The notes beneath the pieces are model-generated. The model saw only the letters and a list, made by a program, of their open reading frames with translations. It was not told where the DNA came from and searched no databases. A stretch of 64,000 nucleotides of DNA from Helicobacter marmotae. Lineage in GTDB: Bacteria > Campylobacterota > Campylobacteria > Campylobacterales > Helicobacteraceae. The DNA lies in contig NZ_NXLR01000011.1 in the NCBI RefSeq assembly GCF_003364255.1, positions 1-64,000 on the forward strand, in the 5' to 3' direction. This document shows, piece by piece, positions 36,216 to 45,064 of this stretch. Positions within the stretch are counted from its first letter, which is position 1. Each line of letters begins with the position of its first letter. The translations under genes were made by a program, and so were the position numbers.

Positions 36216-37203
36216 GTCGCCTCTTGCAGGCAGGCGTGATGGCTACCGAAGAATTGCTGCTTGATTTACTAGAGACTCTACCACTATTGTCATGTCTTAG
36301 GGAGCATAGGAGGCGAAGAATTGCTACTTGGATTTCTAGCAGATTTCATTCCGTTGTCATTCTGAGGGAATGGTAATGACCGAAGAAACTCTGTGGGCTT
36401 TCTGTGAATCATTGCTTTTTGGATTTTTAGTAAATGTTGTTAGTTTGTCATTCTGAGCTTGAGAATCAAGCGAAGAATCTCTCTTGGCGGCTAGTGATTC
36501 GGGTAGAGATTCTTCGCTACGCTCTAGACATGACAAAATGACGGATTTTCTAGTAAATCTATAAAGAGATTCTTCGGGCATAAAGCCCGCAAGACATGAC
36601 AAAGTAACTGCCTTTCTAGTGTTTCTGTTAAGGAGTCTTTAGCGGATAAGAGAGATTCTTCGGTCGCACTTCGTGCTCCCTCAGAATGACAAACTTTGCT
36701 ACCGCTTGAGTTGCACAAACCACCCAAAAAAGGTAAAAAGTCAAAACTAGTGCCCCCCGCAGGGCTTTAGGCGGTTTGCAAAATTTATTTTTGCAAACCA
36801 AGACATCAAAATAATATGAGCGCCCCCGCTAGGCGCTTTAGGCAAACAACTTAAAGCCCTTAGAAAAAGACTTGATAAACGCACAAAGTGCGCTTACTAG
36901 TCAATCTTTGAGGGCGTGTGCAAAAATTTACTTTATGTGAAGCAAGACATACCTTAAAAAAAGACTTGATAGATAAGCGTAAGCTTAGCTATAAGTCAAG
37001 CTTTAGGCGCGAAGCGGGATTTACTCCCGCGAGCAAGACATCAAATCAATAGAGCGCCCCCCGCAGGGCTTTAGGCGGTATGTGTGAATTGATTTCACAC
37101 ATACCAAGACATCAAATCAATGACGGCGAAGTATCTTTTTGGATTGCTAGCAGATTTTGTCCTATTGTCATCTCTAGAGAGAGCGTAGGAGGCGAAGAAT
37201 TCA
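36216..37203. repeat. Composite repeat B: longest hairpin array
   Basis: Plus-orientation GTCA...GAAGAA hairpins at 36216-36257, 36289-36324, 36356-36391 and 36447-36481. Minus-orientation ones at 36508-36534, 36568-36600 and 36654-36690. Then GGTTTGCAAAA-type (36773-36799), terminator-like (36871-36904 and 36965-37000), GCGGGA/TCCCGC (37014-37030), GGTATGTGTGAA-type (37077-37105), and a final plus copy ending near 37203. Read on the minus strand, the order 37105 to 36568 parallels repeat A read on plus. The array fills the whole gap between msrA and the end of the cmoB operon. Short reading frames inside it are translations of the repeat. Confidence 0.8.
36956..37000 (-). terminator. Hairpin with T7 (minus strand), possible terminator
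   Basis: TCAAG/CTTGA arms (36965-36969 and 36996-37000) with GATAAGC/GCTTAGC above them are followed on the minus strand by seven T (36956-36962). It is downstream of the minus-strand operon ending at 37304 and is a relative of 22223-22284. Confidence 0.4.
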
Positions 37204-37303
37204 CGTGGGCGGCTAGTGTTTGAAGTAGAGATACTTCACTTCCATTGTGTGTGCTTCCTCAAGGGGTGAGAAAATTAGCCATTCATAAAAGCAGCACAAT
37301 ACA

Positions 37304-37768
37304 TCAATGCGTTTTTTCTTCCTCATCTTTAAAGCGGAGTTTGAAGATTTTTTTATCAAAAACGGCGATATGAAAGATTGAATCAAAGATCTTAATATCG
37401 AGCAAATAACCCTCAACCTTGACTTCACACTTTTTGGTATCAGTTTGGATCGCATCAGCTTTAAAAAGTATCTCATGCCCTAACTCAATAGGCGCTAAGA
37501 ACTTTACATCAGCGGCGATAAGCACGCTATGCTTTTTATTGATCGCCGCCATTGCTGCAAAACTCGCTGCATTAAATACATATCCCATATGTATCATTTT
37601 ATTTTCATCCATAATCATACGCTCACTAGGCACAAAACGCACAAGGGCTTTATTGCGATAGAGCTCTAATAAATCTCCAACCATATTTGCATTAAGCTCT
37701 GTGCAGATAAGCAAATCATCATTTTCTAATGGGAGGGCATTTTCTTCATTTAAATCATCTTTAATCAT
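37304..37768 (-). CDS. Hotdog-fold (thioesterase-like) protein
   Basis: The 154-residue protein shows the hotdog pattern: MGYVFNAASFAAMAAIN (central helix, here with Asn-Ala rather than the usual acidic catalytic residue), then SVLIAADVKFLAPIELG and KVEGYLLD. It resembles the FapR/PaaI-like group. Substrate and activity are unknown. It ends the metG-cmoB cluster, where H. pylori has a similar gene beside cmoB. Confidence 0.6.
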   Translation of the reverse strand: MIKDDLNEENALPLENDDLLICTELNANMVGDLLELYRNKALVRFVPSERMIMDENKMIHMGYVFNAASFAAMAAINKKHSVLIAADVKFLAPIELGHEILFKADAIQTDTKKCEVKVEGYLLDIKIFDSIFHIAVFDKKIFKLRFKDEEEKTH

Positions 37769-37777
37769 TTTTCTTCC

Positions 37778-38710
37778 TTATTTTTTAATTTTAAAATATC
37801 CCCTTAATGGAGGTGGGTAGCCCTCTATAGTGAGTGTTTGTGTTGCATTTAAAAAGCCATCTAAACTTTGGGAATCTACCCACTTGCTTTTTGCTTGCTC
37901 AGCAGTGGTTGTGGCTTTAAATCCAAGTATCTCAAAGGAAGTAAATTTCGCACGCTCACACCAGCCTTTAAGGGCAGCGACACTTGGGATAAAATAGACA
38001 TTTGACATTTTGGCATAGCTTGGGCTTGGGCAGAGACATATTTGGAGCTCATGCTCATATATCAGTGTATCTAAGATTACCTCCCCGTTAGCATTAAGGG
38101 ATTGATAGAGTTGTTTTAATGTCTCTATGGGGCTTAATCTATGATAGAGCACGCCTAAGCAAAAGATTATATCAAAATAGCTTTGCTTATTTTGGCAAAA
38201 CATCGGGAGGTCTTCTACTCCAAGGAGTTCAAAGTCTAATGGTGCTCCAATAAAGTGGTTCATAAAATCAAATTGTGCCTTGAAAACCCCGCTAGGGTCA
38301 AATCCTATAATCTTTGATGGGGCATTGGCTTTATTATGTAATAGCATTTCAAACATATAATACCCATTATTGCAACCTACATCAGCTACTCTTTTACCGC
38401 CTAAATCACAATGAGGCGCGAGAATCTGCCATTTTATAAAGCTTTTCCACTCACTCTCAATATGTATATCAAATAAAAAAAATGGTCCCTTACGCCATGG
38501 TTTAAGCGTATAAGCAAGGTTATAGAGTCTCTCACATACTTTAGAATCAAGTGTTTGTGATGTGCAAATGTGGATTCCATTATCGCTATAAAATGTAGAT
38601 TCAATCTTAGGGAGAGACTCTATCTGCGCCAAAAGCGGGGCTATGTTTTTTGCTTTTAGAATATGTTGTGCTTTTGTGAGGGCATATTCTTCAAAGTTGC
38701 TGCTCTTCAT
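37778..38710 (-). CDS. cmoB: tRNA 5-methoxyuridine/cmo5U synthase
   Basis: Carboxymethylates 5-hydroxyuridine at tRNA position 34. The 310-residue SAM-dependent protein matches CmoB in length and motifs: WRKGPFFLFDIHIESEW, VADVGCNNGYYMFEML, IIGFDPSG and FCLGVLYHRLSPIE. Its reading frame overlaps the preceding gene by about 20 bases. The upstream partner cmoA is not in the window. Confidence 0.9.
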   Translation of the reverse strand: MKSSNFEEYALTKAQHILKAKNIAPLLAQIESLPKIESTFYSDNGIHICTSQTLDSKVCERLYNLAYTLKPWRKGPFFLFDIHIESEWKSFIKWQILAPHCDLGGKRVADVGCNNGYYMFEMLLHNKANAPSKIIGFDPSGVFKAQFDFMNHFIGAPLDFELLGVEDLPMFCQNKQSYFDIIFCLGVLYHRLSPIETLKQLYQSLNANGEVILDTLIYEHELQICLCPSPSYAKMSNVYFIPSVAALKGWCERAKFTSFEILGFKATTTAEQAKSKWVDSQSLDGFLNATQTLTIEGYPPPLRGYFKIKK

Positions 38711-39722
38711 TCCACATACCTGAGAATAAATCTGGCTCGAGAATCTGCCTGTGGTTTGTATTGAGCGCGTTGATTAGGGTATCATCATTAATGCCTAAAA
38801 TAAGGGCGAAGTTAAAATTCTCTCTATGAATATATGAGCATAGCTCTTCTTGTGAGTTGTATGCAAAGGTTTGGGCGATTTGGCTAAAAAGCTCTACATA
38901 CATTTTGGGCACCAAAAAGAGTGTTTTCCCCCAAGCGGCGTTATTGGCGATATAAGCCATATAACGTTTAAATTGCTCTATATCTTCTTCAGCAATGGCT
39001 ACTTTTGAGGCTTGCCCATATTCTATGACTTTGCCAAAAGCATTTAAAAAATTAGGCTTAAAAAAGGGGATATATTTAAAATTGCCAAGATGGCAGCTAA
39101 GCCCCTCTTGCTCGCAAAAGTGCAAAATCGTGCTTAATTCATTAAAAAAGAGTTTAGGGAGATTAATGCGATAGTGCATATCTTTATAGAGAATAGTGCT
39201 ATCAAAAAGTGTATAAGAGAGCGTGAGGAATGGACGCTCTTTAGGCTTATTTACTTGTATGGTGTTAAATCCAAGCTCCATAATCTGCGTATTATTAGTG
39301 ATAATAAAATGCAAGGGTTGATTTAAAAGCTCACAAAATGCACTAATATCTCCATTAAAAAAGCACACCCTTTCATCATCAATAATATTTTTAGCTATGG
39401 CTTGTTCAATAGGACTTAAAGCGCTAATGAATGCAATATCTTGCACTAAAAGCCTATAGCGCACTAATCGTACGAGGCAGTCTTGCATATTTTCTACAAG
39501 AATATAGGCAACTTCTTTATCGCTTATGGGTATCTCTCTCTCGCAAATAATCCCATATGCGCCATTTAAAATAGCCTGCTCTATATGCGATGGATTCAAT
39601 GCGATAAATAAATCTCCCCTTTGAATCTGCCCCGCATCGCAGATTATGCGAGAAAACATAGCAATAGATGGTGCTTGAATGAGGACGCCTTTGGCGATTT
39701 CTACAATTTCATTTACCCTCAC
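38691..39722 (-). CDS. Orphan MurE/MurF N-terminal-domain-like protein
   Basis: The protein of about 343 residues starts at GTG 39722, five bases after GGAAG. The longer frame running back to 39821 is metG sequence read in another frame. The first ~110 residues look like the UDP-substrate-binding N-domain of Mur ligases (ISRIICDAG-like, RGDLFIALN, GAYGIICE). The ATP-binding GxxGKT motif and the rest of a Mur ligase are missing. The remaining ~230 residues are unrecognised. It sits between metG and cmoB as in H. pylori. Confidence 0.55.
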   Translation of the reverse strand: MRVNEIVEIAKGVLIQAPSIAMFSRIICDAGQIQRGDLFIALNPSHIEQAILNGAYGIICEREIPISDKEVAYILVENMQDCLVRLVRYRLLVQDIAFISALSPIEQAIAKNIIDDERVCFFNGDISAFCELLNQPLHFIITNNTQIMELGFNTIQVNKPKERPFLTLSYTLFDSTILYKDMHYRINLPKLFFNELSTILHFCEQEGLSCHLGNFKYIPFFKPNFLNAFGKVIEYGQASKVAIAEEDIEQFKRYMAYIANNAAWGKTLFLVPKMYVELFSQIAQTFAYNSQEELCSYIHRENFNFALILGINDDTLINALNTNHRQILEPDLFSGMWNEEQQL

Positions 39723-39744
39723 ATAACTTCCTTGAGTAGAGAAA

Positions 39745-41655
39745 TTAGCTAATCTTGCTCCCGTTTTTTCGCGCCTTATCCACGCTAAGGAGCGATAAGC
39801 CATTTTCATCAGAACTAGCAAGTATCATTCCCTCACTGATTTGCCCCATAAGTTTTGCTGGCTTGAGGTTGATAATAAGGCATACTTGCTTATGAATTAG
39901 ATCTTTAGGCGTGTAATGTTGGGCAATGCCTGAAATGATCTGTCGTGGCTTGTTTTCCCCAATATCTACTAAGAGTTTCAATAGTTTTTGACTTTTTTCT
40001 ATAGCTTGGCACTCCACAATCGTGCCTATGCATATATCAAGCTTGTGGAAGTCTTTTATATCAAGCAGATTTTCTCTCACTTCTTCTTTTTCCTTATGTG
40101 TTTGCTGTTGTTTGGGTTTAGATTCTAAACGTGGGAAAAGCGGTGGAATCTTCTCTAAAGTAATGAGTGGGAGGAGCTGATTTTTTGTGATATAAGATTC
40201 AAAGCTTTTGGCATTTATGTCTAAACCCAAGGAGCGCGCGATTTTTGTAGCATTTTTAGGCATAATGGGATAGAGGAGAATGCTCCCCTTAGCAAGGATA
40301 TTGGCTATAAGGGCTAGTAAAGCCATAGCTTGGGTATTTTTATGCTCTTTAATGAGATTCCATGGTTCATATTTGCTAATGGCGTGATTACCGAGACTAA
40401 AAATCTTCCATAATTCTTCAATAAAGCGATGAGGTTGCATAAGGTGCATTTTCTCTAAAGCATTGTGTATGTATGTATGAAGTTGCTCTAGCTCATTTTC
40501 AAAATATGCTCTCACATCGGTGCTATCTATGCTTAAGTCAAAGTATTTCTCACTCATACCATAGAGCCGATTTAAGAGATTGCCTAAATCATTGCCCAAT
40601 TCTGTATTAATGCGCTCAATCAAAGATGTTTCACTAAAGTCTCCATCTTGCCCAAAGGGCATTTCACGGAGTAAAAAATACCTTAAAGGCTCTACGCCAT
40701 ATATATCTGCCATTTCTTTTGGATTCACCACATTGCCGATACTTTTGCTCATTTTTGCTCCATCTCTTGTCCACCAGCCATGTGCGTAGATATGCTTAGG
40801 TAGCGGGAGAGAGAGGCTCATTAAGAATCCAAGCCAATATATCGCATGAAAGCGCAATATATCTTTACCTACAAAATGTATAGCTCCCTCCCAATAAGGC
40901 ATTTTGGCATTATCACTTAAATATCCAAGCGGGCTAAGATAGCTTAAAAGCGCATCAAGCCATACATACATTACATGCTTTTTACTATCATCTCGTGTAG
41001 GATTTTCTGGTAGGCTTACCCCCCATTCAAAACTCGTGCGAGTAATGGAGAGGTCATTTAAGCCATTTTGGACAAAGTTTATAATCTCATCTTGATAGAA
41101 TGCGGGGGCAATCATTTTAGGGTGTGATTTGAGATATTCCAAAATAGGCTTCTCATACTTGCTTAATGCAAAAAAGTAGCTCTCTTCTTGCACAAGTTGG
41201 GTTATCTTCCCGCAATCAGGGCAAGATTCATTTGCTCCTAGCTGCGTTTTGGTAAAAAAGCTCTCACAAGAGATACAATAATGCCCCTCATAGCTGCCCT
41301 TATAAATATCTCCTTTTGCATACATAATCTCAAATGCCCTCTGCACACTAAGGCAGTGAGATTCATCAGTGGTGCGCACAAAAATATCATAATCTATGCT
41401 AAATTCATTCCACAACTCACGGAATCTTAGGCTAATTTTATCCGCATAAGCTTTGGGGCTAAGGGCGTGCTTTTGGGCAGATTGCTCTATCTTCTGCCCA
41501 TGTTCATCAGTCCCTGTGGTGAAAAGCACATCTTTACCCTCTAGGGTATAGAATTTTTTTAGCATATCAGATAAAAATGTCGTATAAGCATGCCCGATAT
41601 GAGGGACATCATTGACATAATAAATAGGCGAGGTAATGTAGATTTTTTGCTCCAT
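39745..41655 (-). CDS. metG: Methionyl-tRNA synthetase with C-terminal tRNA-binding domain
   Basis: The 636-residue class I synthetase has HIGH as PHIGHAY, the KMSKS loop GAKMSKSIGN and a zinc knuckle (CISC...CPDCG). The C-terminal EMAP-II/Trbp111-type domain (about 530-636: DFHKLDICIGTI, KQVCLIINLKPAKL) supports dimerisation and tRNA binding. The ATG follows an AGGAG site. It leads an operon of at least four genes. Confidence 0.96.
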   Translation of the reverse strand: MEQKIYITSPIYYVNDVPHIGHAYTTFLSDMLKKFYTLEGKDVLFTTGTDEHGQKIEQSAQKHALSPKAYADKISLRFRELWNEFSIDYDIFVRTTDESHCLSVQRAFEIMYAKGDIYKGSYEGHYCISCESFFTKTQLGANESCPDCGKITQLVQEESYFFALSKYEKPILEYLKSHPKMIAPAFYQDEIINFVQNGLNDLSITRTSFEWGVSLPENPTRDDSKKHVMYVWLDALLSYLSPLGYLSDNAKMPYWEGAIHFVGKDILRFHAIYWLGFLMSLSLPLPKHIYAHGWWTRDGAKMSKSIGNVVNPKEMADIYGVEPLRYFLLREMPFGQDGDFSETSLIERINTELGNDLGNLLNRLYGMSEKYFDLSIDSTDVRAYFENELEQLHTYIHNALEKMHLMQPHRFIEELWKIFSLGNHAISKYEPWNLIKEHKNTQAMALLALIANILAKGSILLYPIMPKNATKIARSLGLDINAKSFESYITKNQLLPLITLEKIPPLFPRLESKPKQQQTHKEKEEVRENLLDIKDFHKLDICIGTIVECQAIEKSQKLLKLLVDIGENKPRQIISGIAQHYTPKDLIHKQVCLIINLKPAKLMGQISEGMILASSDENGLSLLSVDKARKNGSKIS

Positions 41656-41672
41656 AATACTCCTTTAGGAAT

Positions 41673-41951
41673 CTAGTTAAAATCAAAATTGCCTTGTTGT
41701 CCTTTAGACATACTCTCATATACGGCTTTTACATACGCATCGCGCACTTCACAGCCTATAAAGGATTCACACAATGAGCAGCTTTTTAGGGATTTATCAT
41801 GCTGGCATTGCTGCAAAAGGCTTGTTTTCTCTTGTAGTCTTTGCTCATAAATATCATCTCCTTGCTCTATTGCAGCTTGTGCTGAAGCTCCTATTGAAGT
41901 CTTTATGGGAGATTCTATTGCTATGTTTTGGGCTAGGTTTGCTTCATTCAT
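41673..41951 (-). CDS. Conserved small cysteine-motif protein between fbp and metG
   Basis: The 92-residue soluble protein has a C-terminal CSLCESFIGC cluster that could bind metal, and ends KGQQGNFDFN. It overlaps fbp by eight bases and precedes metG. A gene in the same position occurs in Campylobacter (between metG and fbp), which supports a real gene of unknown function. Confidence 0.7.
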   Translation of the reverse strand: MNEANLAQNIAIESPIKTSIGASAQAAIEQGDDIYEQRLQEKTSLLQQCQHDKSLKSCSLCESFIGCEVRDAYVKAVYESMSKGQQGNFDFN

Positions 41952-42783
41952 AAATATTCCTTACAAGTTTCATTTCTTCAAGGCTACCAAAAAAGCAAGG
42001 TGTGCTCTCATGGATATGCCCCACTTCAAGGTCTAAGATTCTTTGTGTGCCTGTGCTCGCTTCACCTCCTGCTTTCTCATATATGAAAGCAAAGGGAAAT
42101 ACCTCAAAAAGCTTGCGTAGCTTGCCTTGAGGCGCATCGCTTGTGGCAGGATAGCTAAATAACCCTCCGCCTTTAATGAGAATCTGGTGTAAATCAGGCA
42201 CTGCCCCGCCAGAATAGCGCAAGCGATACCCTTGTGCAAAAAGTGATTCTATGAGTGTTTTATGTTTTGCTTCCCAATGCTTTTGCGTGCCACCGGGTGC
42301 GTTGATATAGCCCTTTTTCTTTAGCTCTAATGCCCCTAAGTTTTGCCATATATTTCCATTGTAGTGATAGTGCAAGACTTGCTCTTGGGCTATGACTATT
42401 TCAAGGGCAGGTCCATAAATGATATAGCCACTTGCTATGAGTGCTTGTGCGCTAAGCTTTTGATTATAAATACCAAAGATACTCCCCACGCTAAGATTGC
42501 TATCAATGAGTGAAGAGCCATCAAGTGGGTCATATGCCACAATATATGGAGCATCTTGATATGCTGAATAATGCAGCTCTGCTTGCTCTTCACTGCAGAT
42601 ACCCTTTACACAAGGGAGCTCAAGTAATGCCTCTTCAAGGATTTTATCTGCTTTGACATCTACTTCAAGCTGTGTATCTCCGCTTGTATTTGTGCTCTGC
42701 AAATAGCCTCCCTTGTGGGTTTTAAGCAATGTGTCTATATGGATAGCAGATTCTTTTAGCGTTTCAATAATCATATCTACCAT
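41944..42783 (-). CDS. fbp: Class 1 fructose-1,6-bisphosphatase
   Basis: Gluconeogenic phosphatase. The 279-residue protein has the metal-site motif DPLDGSSLID, an ICSEEQAE segment and GEASTGTQRILD near the C-terminus. It is somewhat shorter than enterobacterial enzymes, as usual in this phylum. AAGGAGATG precedes the start. Confidence 0.93.
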   Translation of the reverse strand: MVDMIIETLKESAIHIDTLLKTHKGGYLQSTNTSGDTQLEVDVKADKILEEALLELPCVKGICSEEQAELHYSAYQDAPYIVAYDPLDGSSLIDSNLSVGSIFGIYNQKLSAQALIASGYIIYGPALEIVIAQEQVLHYHYNGNIWQNLGALELKKKGYINAPGGTQKHWEAKHKTLIESLFAQGYRLRYSGGAVPDLHQILIKGGGLFSYPATSDAPQGKLRKLFEVFPFAFIYEKAGGEASTGTQRILDLEVGHIHESTPCFFGSLEEMKLVRNIYE

Positions 42784-42850
42784 TTCATCTCCTTATATGG
42801 GTCATCTCCTTAATGTGGCACGCTCCTTTGTAGCTCCAAGATTCTAATAT

Positions 42851-43492
42851 TCAAAGTTTAATGATTTTCTTAAGCTCTAGTTCAAAGCTACTTGCGGCGA
42901 TCATTGGGGAAATGCTCGCGTGGTGGGCAGGTTTATAGAGTGGGATATTTGTATCACTTAGAGGTATTGCGTTCCACGCATGCCCTATAAGAGCGATAAT
43001 ATTCGTACGCCGTAAATATGAGGGTTTATCTGCTATATAGACATTCTCCCATTTTTGAAGATAAGGCGGGCGGATTTTGGGCGTATGATAGCCCACAGGA
43101 TCAAGGGTAAGGAGGTAATGCAGCGGGGTATCAAGGCTATGTTGCAGGGCTTTATAAAAATTACTTCCTCCCCATGAGTGAGCGATCACAAAAAGCGGGA
43201 GCTGATATGCACAGAGGCTTTTTAGATAAGTACTAAAAAGCGTGCTGCTATCAAAGCTTGCATATATTTTAATGCAAGAGGGTGTGTTAAAGACTTCAAA
43301 CTCCCTATATACCGCACACATAATGGTATCCCAAAAGCCGCCTATAAAGATTACAATAGCCTTAGGGTTGCGTGGAGATAGTATATGTTGCATAGGTATG
43401 CTAAAGCCATAGTTGATAAAGGCTTGCTTGGGCTTTATGAGTGTATCTGGGCAGATAAATGTAGGCATATACAATGCTTTAAGCTTAGACAT
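42851..43492 (-). CDS. Alpha/beta-hydrolase-like protein
   Basis: The protein of about 213 residues has a nucleophile elbow VIAHSWGGSN, a TLDPVGYHTP segment typical of lipase-like hydrolases, and a late His pair (PAHHASI). The ATG at 43492 follows GGAGGG and replaces a longer frame that starts at 43522. Substrate unknown. It lies alone between fbp and the divergent rpe. Confidence 0.6.
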   Translation of the reverse strand: MSKLKALYMPTFICPDTLIKPKQAFINYGFSIPMQHILSPRNPKAIVIFIGGFWDTIMCAVYREFEVFNTPSCIKIYASFDSSTLFSTYLKSLCAYQLPLFVIAHSWGGSNFYKALQHSLDTPLHYLLTLDPVGYHTPKIRPPYLQKWENVYIADKPSYLRRTNIIALIGHAWNAIPLSDTNIPLYKPAHHASISPMIAASSFELELKKIIKL

Positions 43493-43597
43493 TTTCCCTC
43501 CGCCATACTTTCTCCCCATCACTATCTCTCCCCCTTATTTTTAGAGTAGAGTATTGTAGCTATAAAGTTTAAGGTTTTAGGCAGGTGTAGCTTTTTG

Positions 43598-43606
43598 TGT
43601 TACAAT
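43598..43606 (+). promoter_or_regulatory. Extended -10 promoter of rpe
   Basis: TG-T-TACAAT (TACAAT 43601-43606) lies 37 bases before the rpe ATG and is preceded by a T run. Confidence 0.5.
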
Positions 43607-43642
43607 CATTTTTAAAGTTTATGGCATACATAAAGGATAAGA

Positions 43643-44293
43643 ATGAAAAAAGAAGTGCTTGTTTCCCCTAGTATGCTCGCAGCAGATTTTCTAAGATTGG
43701 GAGAAGAGGTAGGGCGTATTTGTGCTGCGGGTTGTGATTATGTGCATATAGATGTCATGGATGGGCATTTTGTGCCAAATCTTACCATGGGTCCTTGCGT
43801 GGTAGAGCATATTGCTAAGGCTTCTTCTAAACCCCTTGATATTCATCTTATGGTAAAAAATGTGCCATTTTTTGTAGATTTATTTATCCCCTTAAAGCCT
43901 GCTATTTTAAGCGTGCATATAGAGGAAGTGGTGCATTTACATCGCCTTATTTGGCATATTAAAGATGCGGGTATTAAGGCTGGTGTGGTGCTTAACCCCC
44001 ATACAAATGAGCAGCTTTTAGAATATATCTTGCCTGATATTGATGTCATCTTGCTAATGAGTGTGAATCCGGGCTTTGGCGGGCAGAGCTTCATTCCCTC
44101 TAGTCTAACCAAACTTGCTAATCTCAAAAAAATGCGCGATAGATTAAATCCTGCCTGTATGCTAGAGATTGATGGGGGCGTGAGTGATAAAAATATCCAA
44201 GCTTTAAAAAATGCGGGGATTGATATGGTGGTGGCGGGAAGTTTTGTGTTTAACTCACAAGATTATGCGAAATCCATAGCTGCCCTTAGATAG
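43643..44293 (+). CDS. rpe: Ribulose-phosphate 3-epimerase
   Basis: Pentose phosphate pathway enzyme, 216 residues. TIM-barrel metal ligands are visible: SMLAADF, HIDVMDGHFVPN, DIHLMV and MSVNPGFGGQSF, then EIDGGV. AAAGGATAAG precedes the ATG. It is cotranscribed with dnaQ (3 bp gap), as in H. pylori. Confidence 0.95.
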   Translation: MKKEVLVSPSMLAADFLRLGEEVGRICAAGCDYVHIDVMDGHFVPNLTMGPCVVEHIAKASSKPLDIHLMVKNVPFFVDLFIPLKPAILSVHIEEVVHLHRLIWHIKDAGIKAGVVLNPHTNEQLLEYILPDIDVILLMSVNPGFGGQSFIPSSLTKLANLKKMRDRLNPACMLEIDGGVSDKNIQALKNAGIDMVVAGSFVFNSQDYAKSIAALR

Positions 44294-44296
44294 TCT

Positions 44297-45064
44297 ATGA
44301 CCTATTCCCAACTTTTTGAAAGACTGCGTTTAAGGCGTTTAGAGCCTATGAGCAAAAAGCAGTTTTATATGTATATTAAAAGTATAGGCGGGCTTTATGC
44401 AGATTTAGATTCTGAATTAGAGTTACTCAAAGGCTGTGGTGCGCCTTTAGATATAGAGGTGCGTAATGATGGCATGTACTTTAGTCTCAATACTTTTAAA
44501 AAGCTCTGGCGTGAGAGTGATTTGGTGTTTGTAGATATTGAAACCAATGGCTCAAAGCCCAAAAGTAGCGATATTATAGAGATTGGCGCGATAAAAACTC
44601 GCAATGGTGAAATTATAGAATCTTTTGAAAGCTTCGTGTATGCTGCTTGCGTGCCTGAAGTTATTAGTAACCTTACAGGTATTACTTCTAAAGATATAGC
44701 CCATGCCCCTAAAAAAAAGGAAGTCCTAGCAAAGTTTCGCACATTTTTAGGCGATAGCGTGTTTGTGGCGCATAATGTGAATTTTGATTACAATTTTTTA
44801 GATATTCACTTGCGAAAGTGCGGTATGTTTGGCTTACTTAATCCCAAGCTTTGCACGATAGAGCTTGCACAAAGAACGATCCCTGCACGTCGATATGGGC
44901 TTTCATATCTCAATGACTTTTTAGGCATACACACTCCTGTTTCTCATCGTGCGTACGCTGATGCGCTAACAAGTTTTGAAATTTTTAAAATCGCTATGCT
45001 GATGTTTCCCTTTTGTGTGGTGAGTGTGCAGGATTTGATTGACTTTTCAAAACATCGCCTTTAG
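44297..45064 (+). CDS. dnaQ: DEDDh 3'-5' exonuclease, DNA polymerase III epsilon-like
   Basis: The 255-residue protein has Exo I as FVDIETNG, Exo II as HNVNFDYNFLD and Exo III with HRAYADA, the DEDDh proofreading set. An N-terminal extension of about 75 residues precedes the nuclease domain. It ends in a 4 bp convergent overlap with prmC. Confidence 0.85.
   Translation: MTYSQLFERLRLRRLEPMSKKQFYMYIKSIGGLYADLDSELELLKGCGAPLDIEVRNDGMYFSLNTFKKLWRESDLVFVDIETNGSKPKSSDIIEIGAIKTRNGEIIESFESFVYAACVPEVISNLTGITSKDIAHAPKKKEVLAKFRTFLGDSVFVAHNVNFDYNFLDIHLRKCGMFGLLNPKLCTIELAQRTIPARRYGLSYLNDFLGIHTPVSHRAYADALTSFEIFKIAMLMFPFCVVSVQDLIDFSKHRL

Noticed and set aside
36357-36727. Minus-strand frames giving HSEGARSATEES-type peptides
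   Set aside because: They are translations of composite repeat B. The same peptides arise from every copy of the repeat and have no ribosome sites.
36216-37203. Possible CRISPR array
   Set aside because: Units are of mixed type and orientation, spacing is irregular, interiors are self-complementary rather than unique spacers, and no cas gene is nearby.
39723-39821. N-terminal extension of the Mur-N-like protein
   Set aside because: It is the end of metG read in another frame. A ribosome site and GTG start follow the metG stop.
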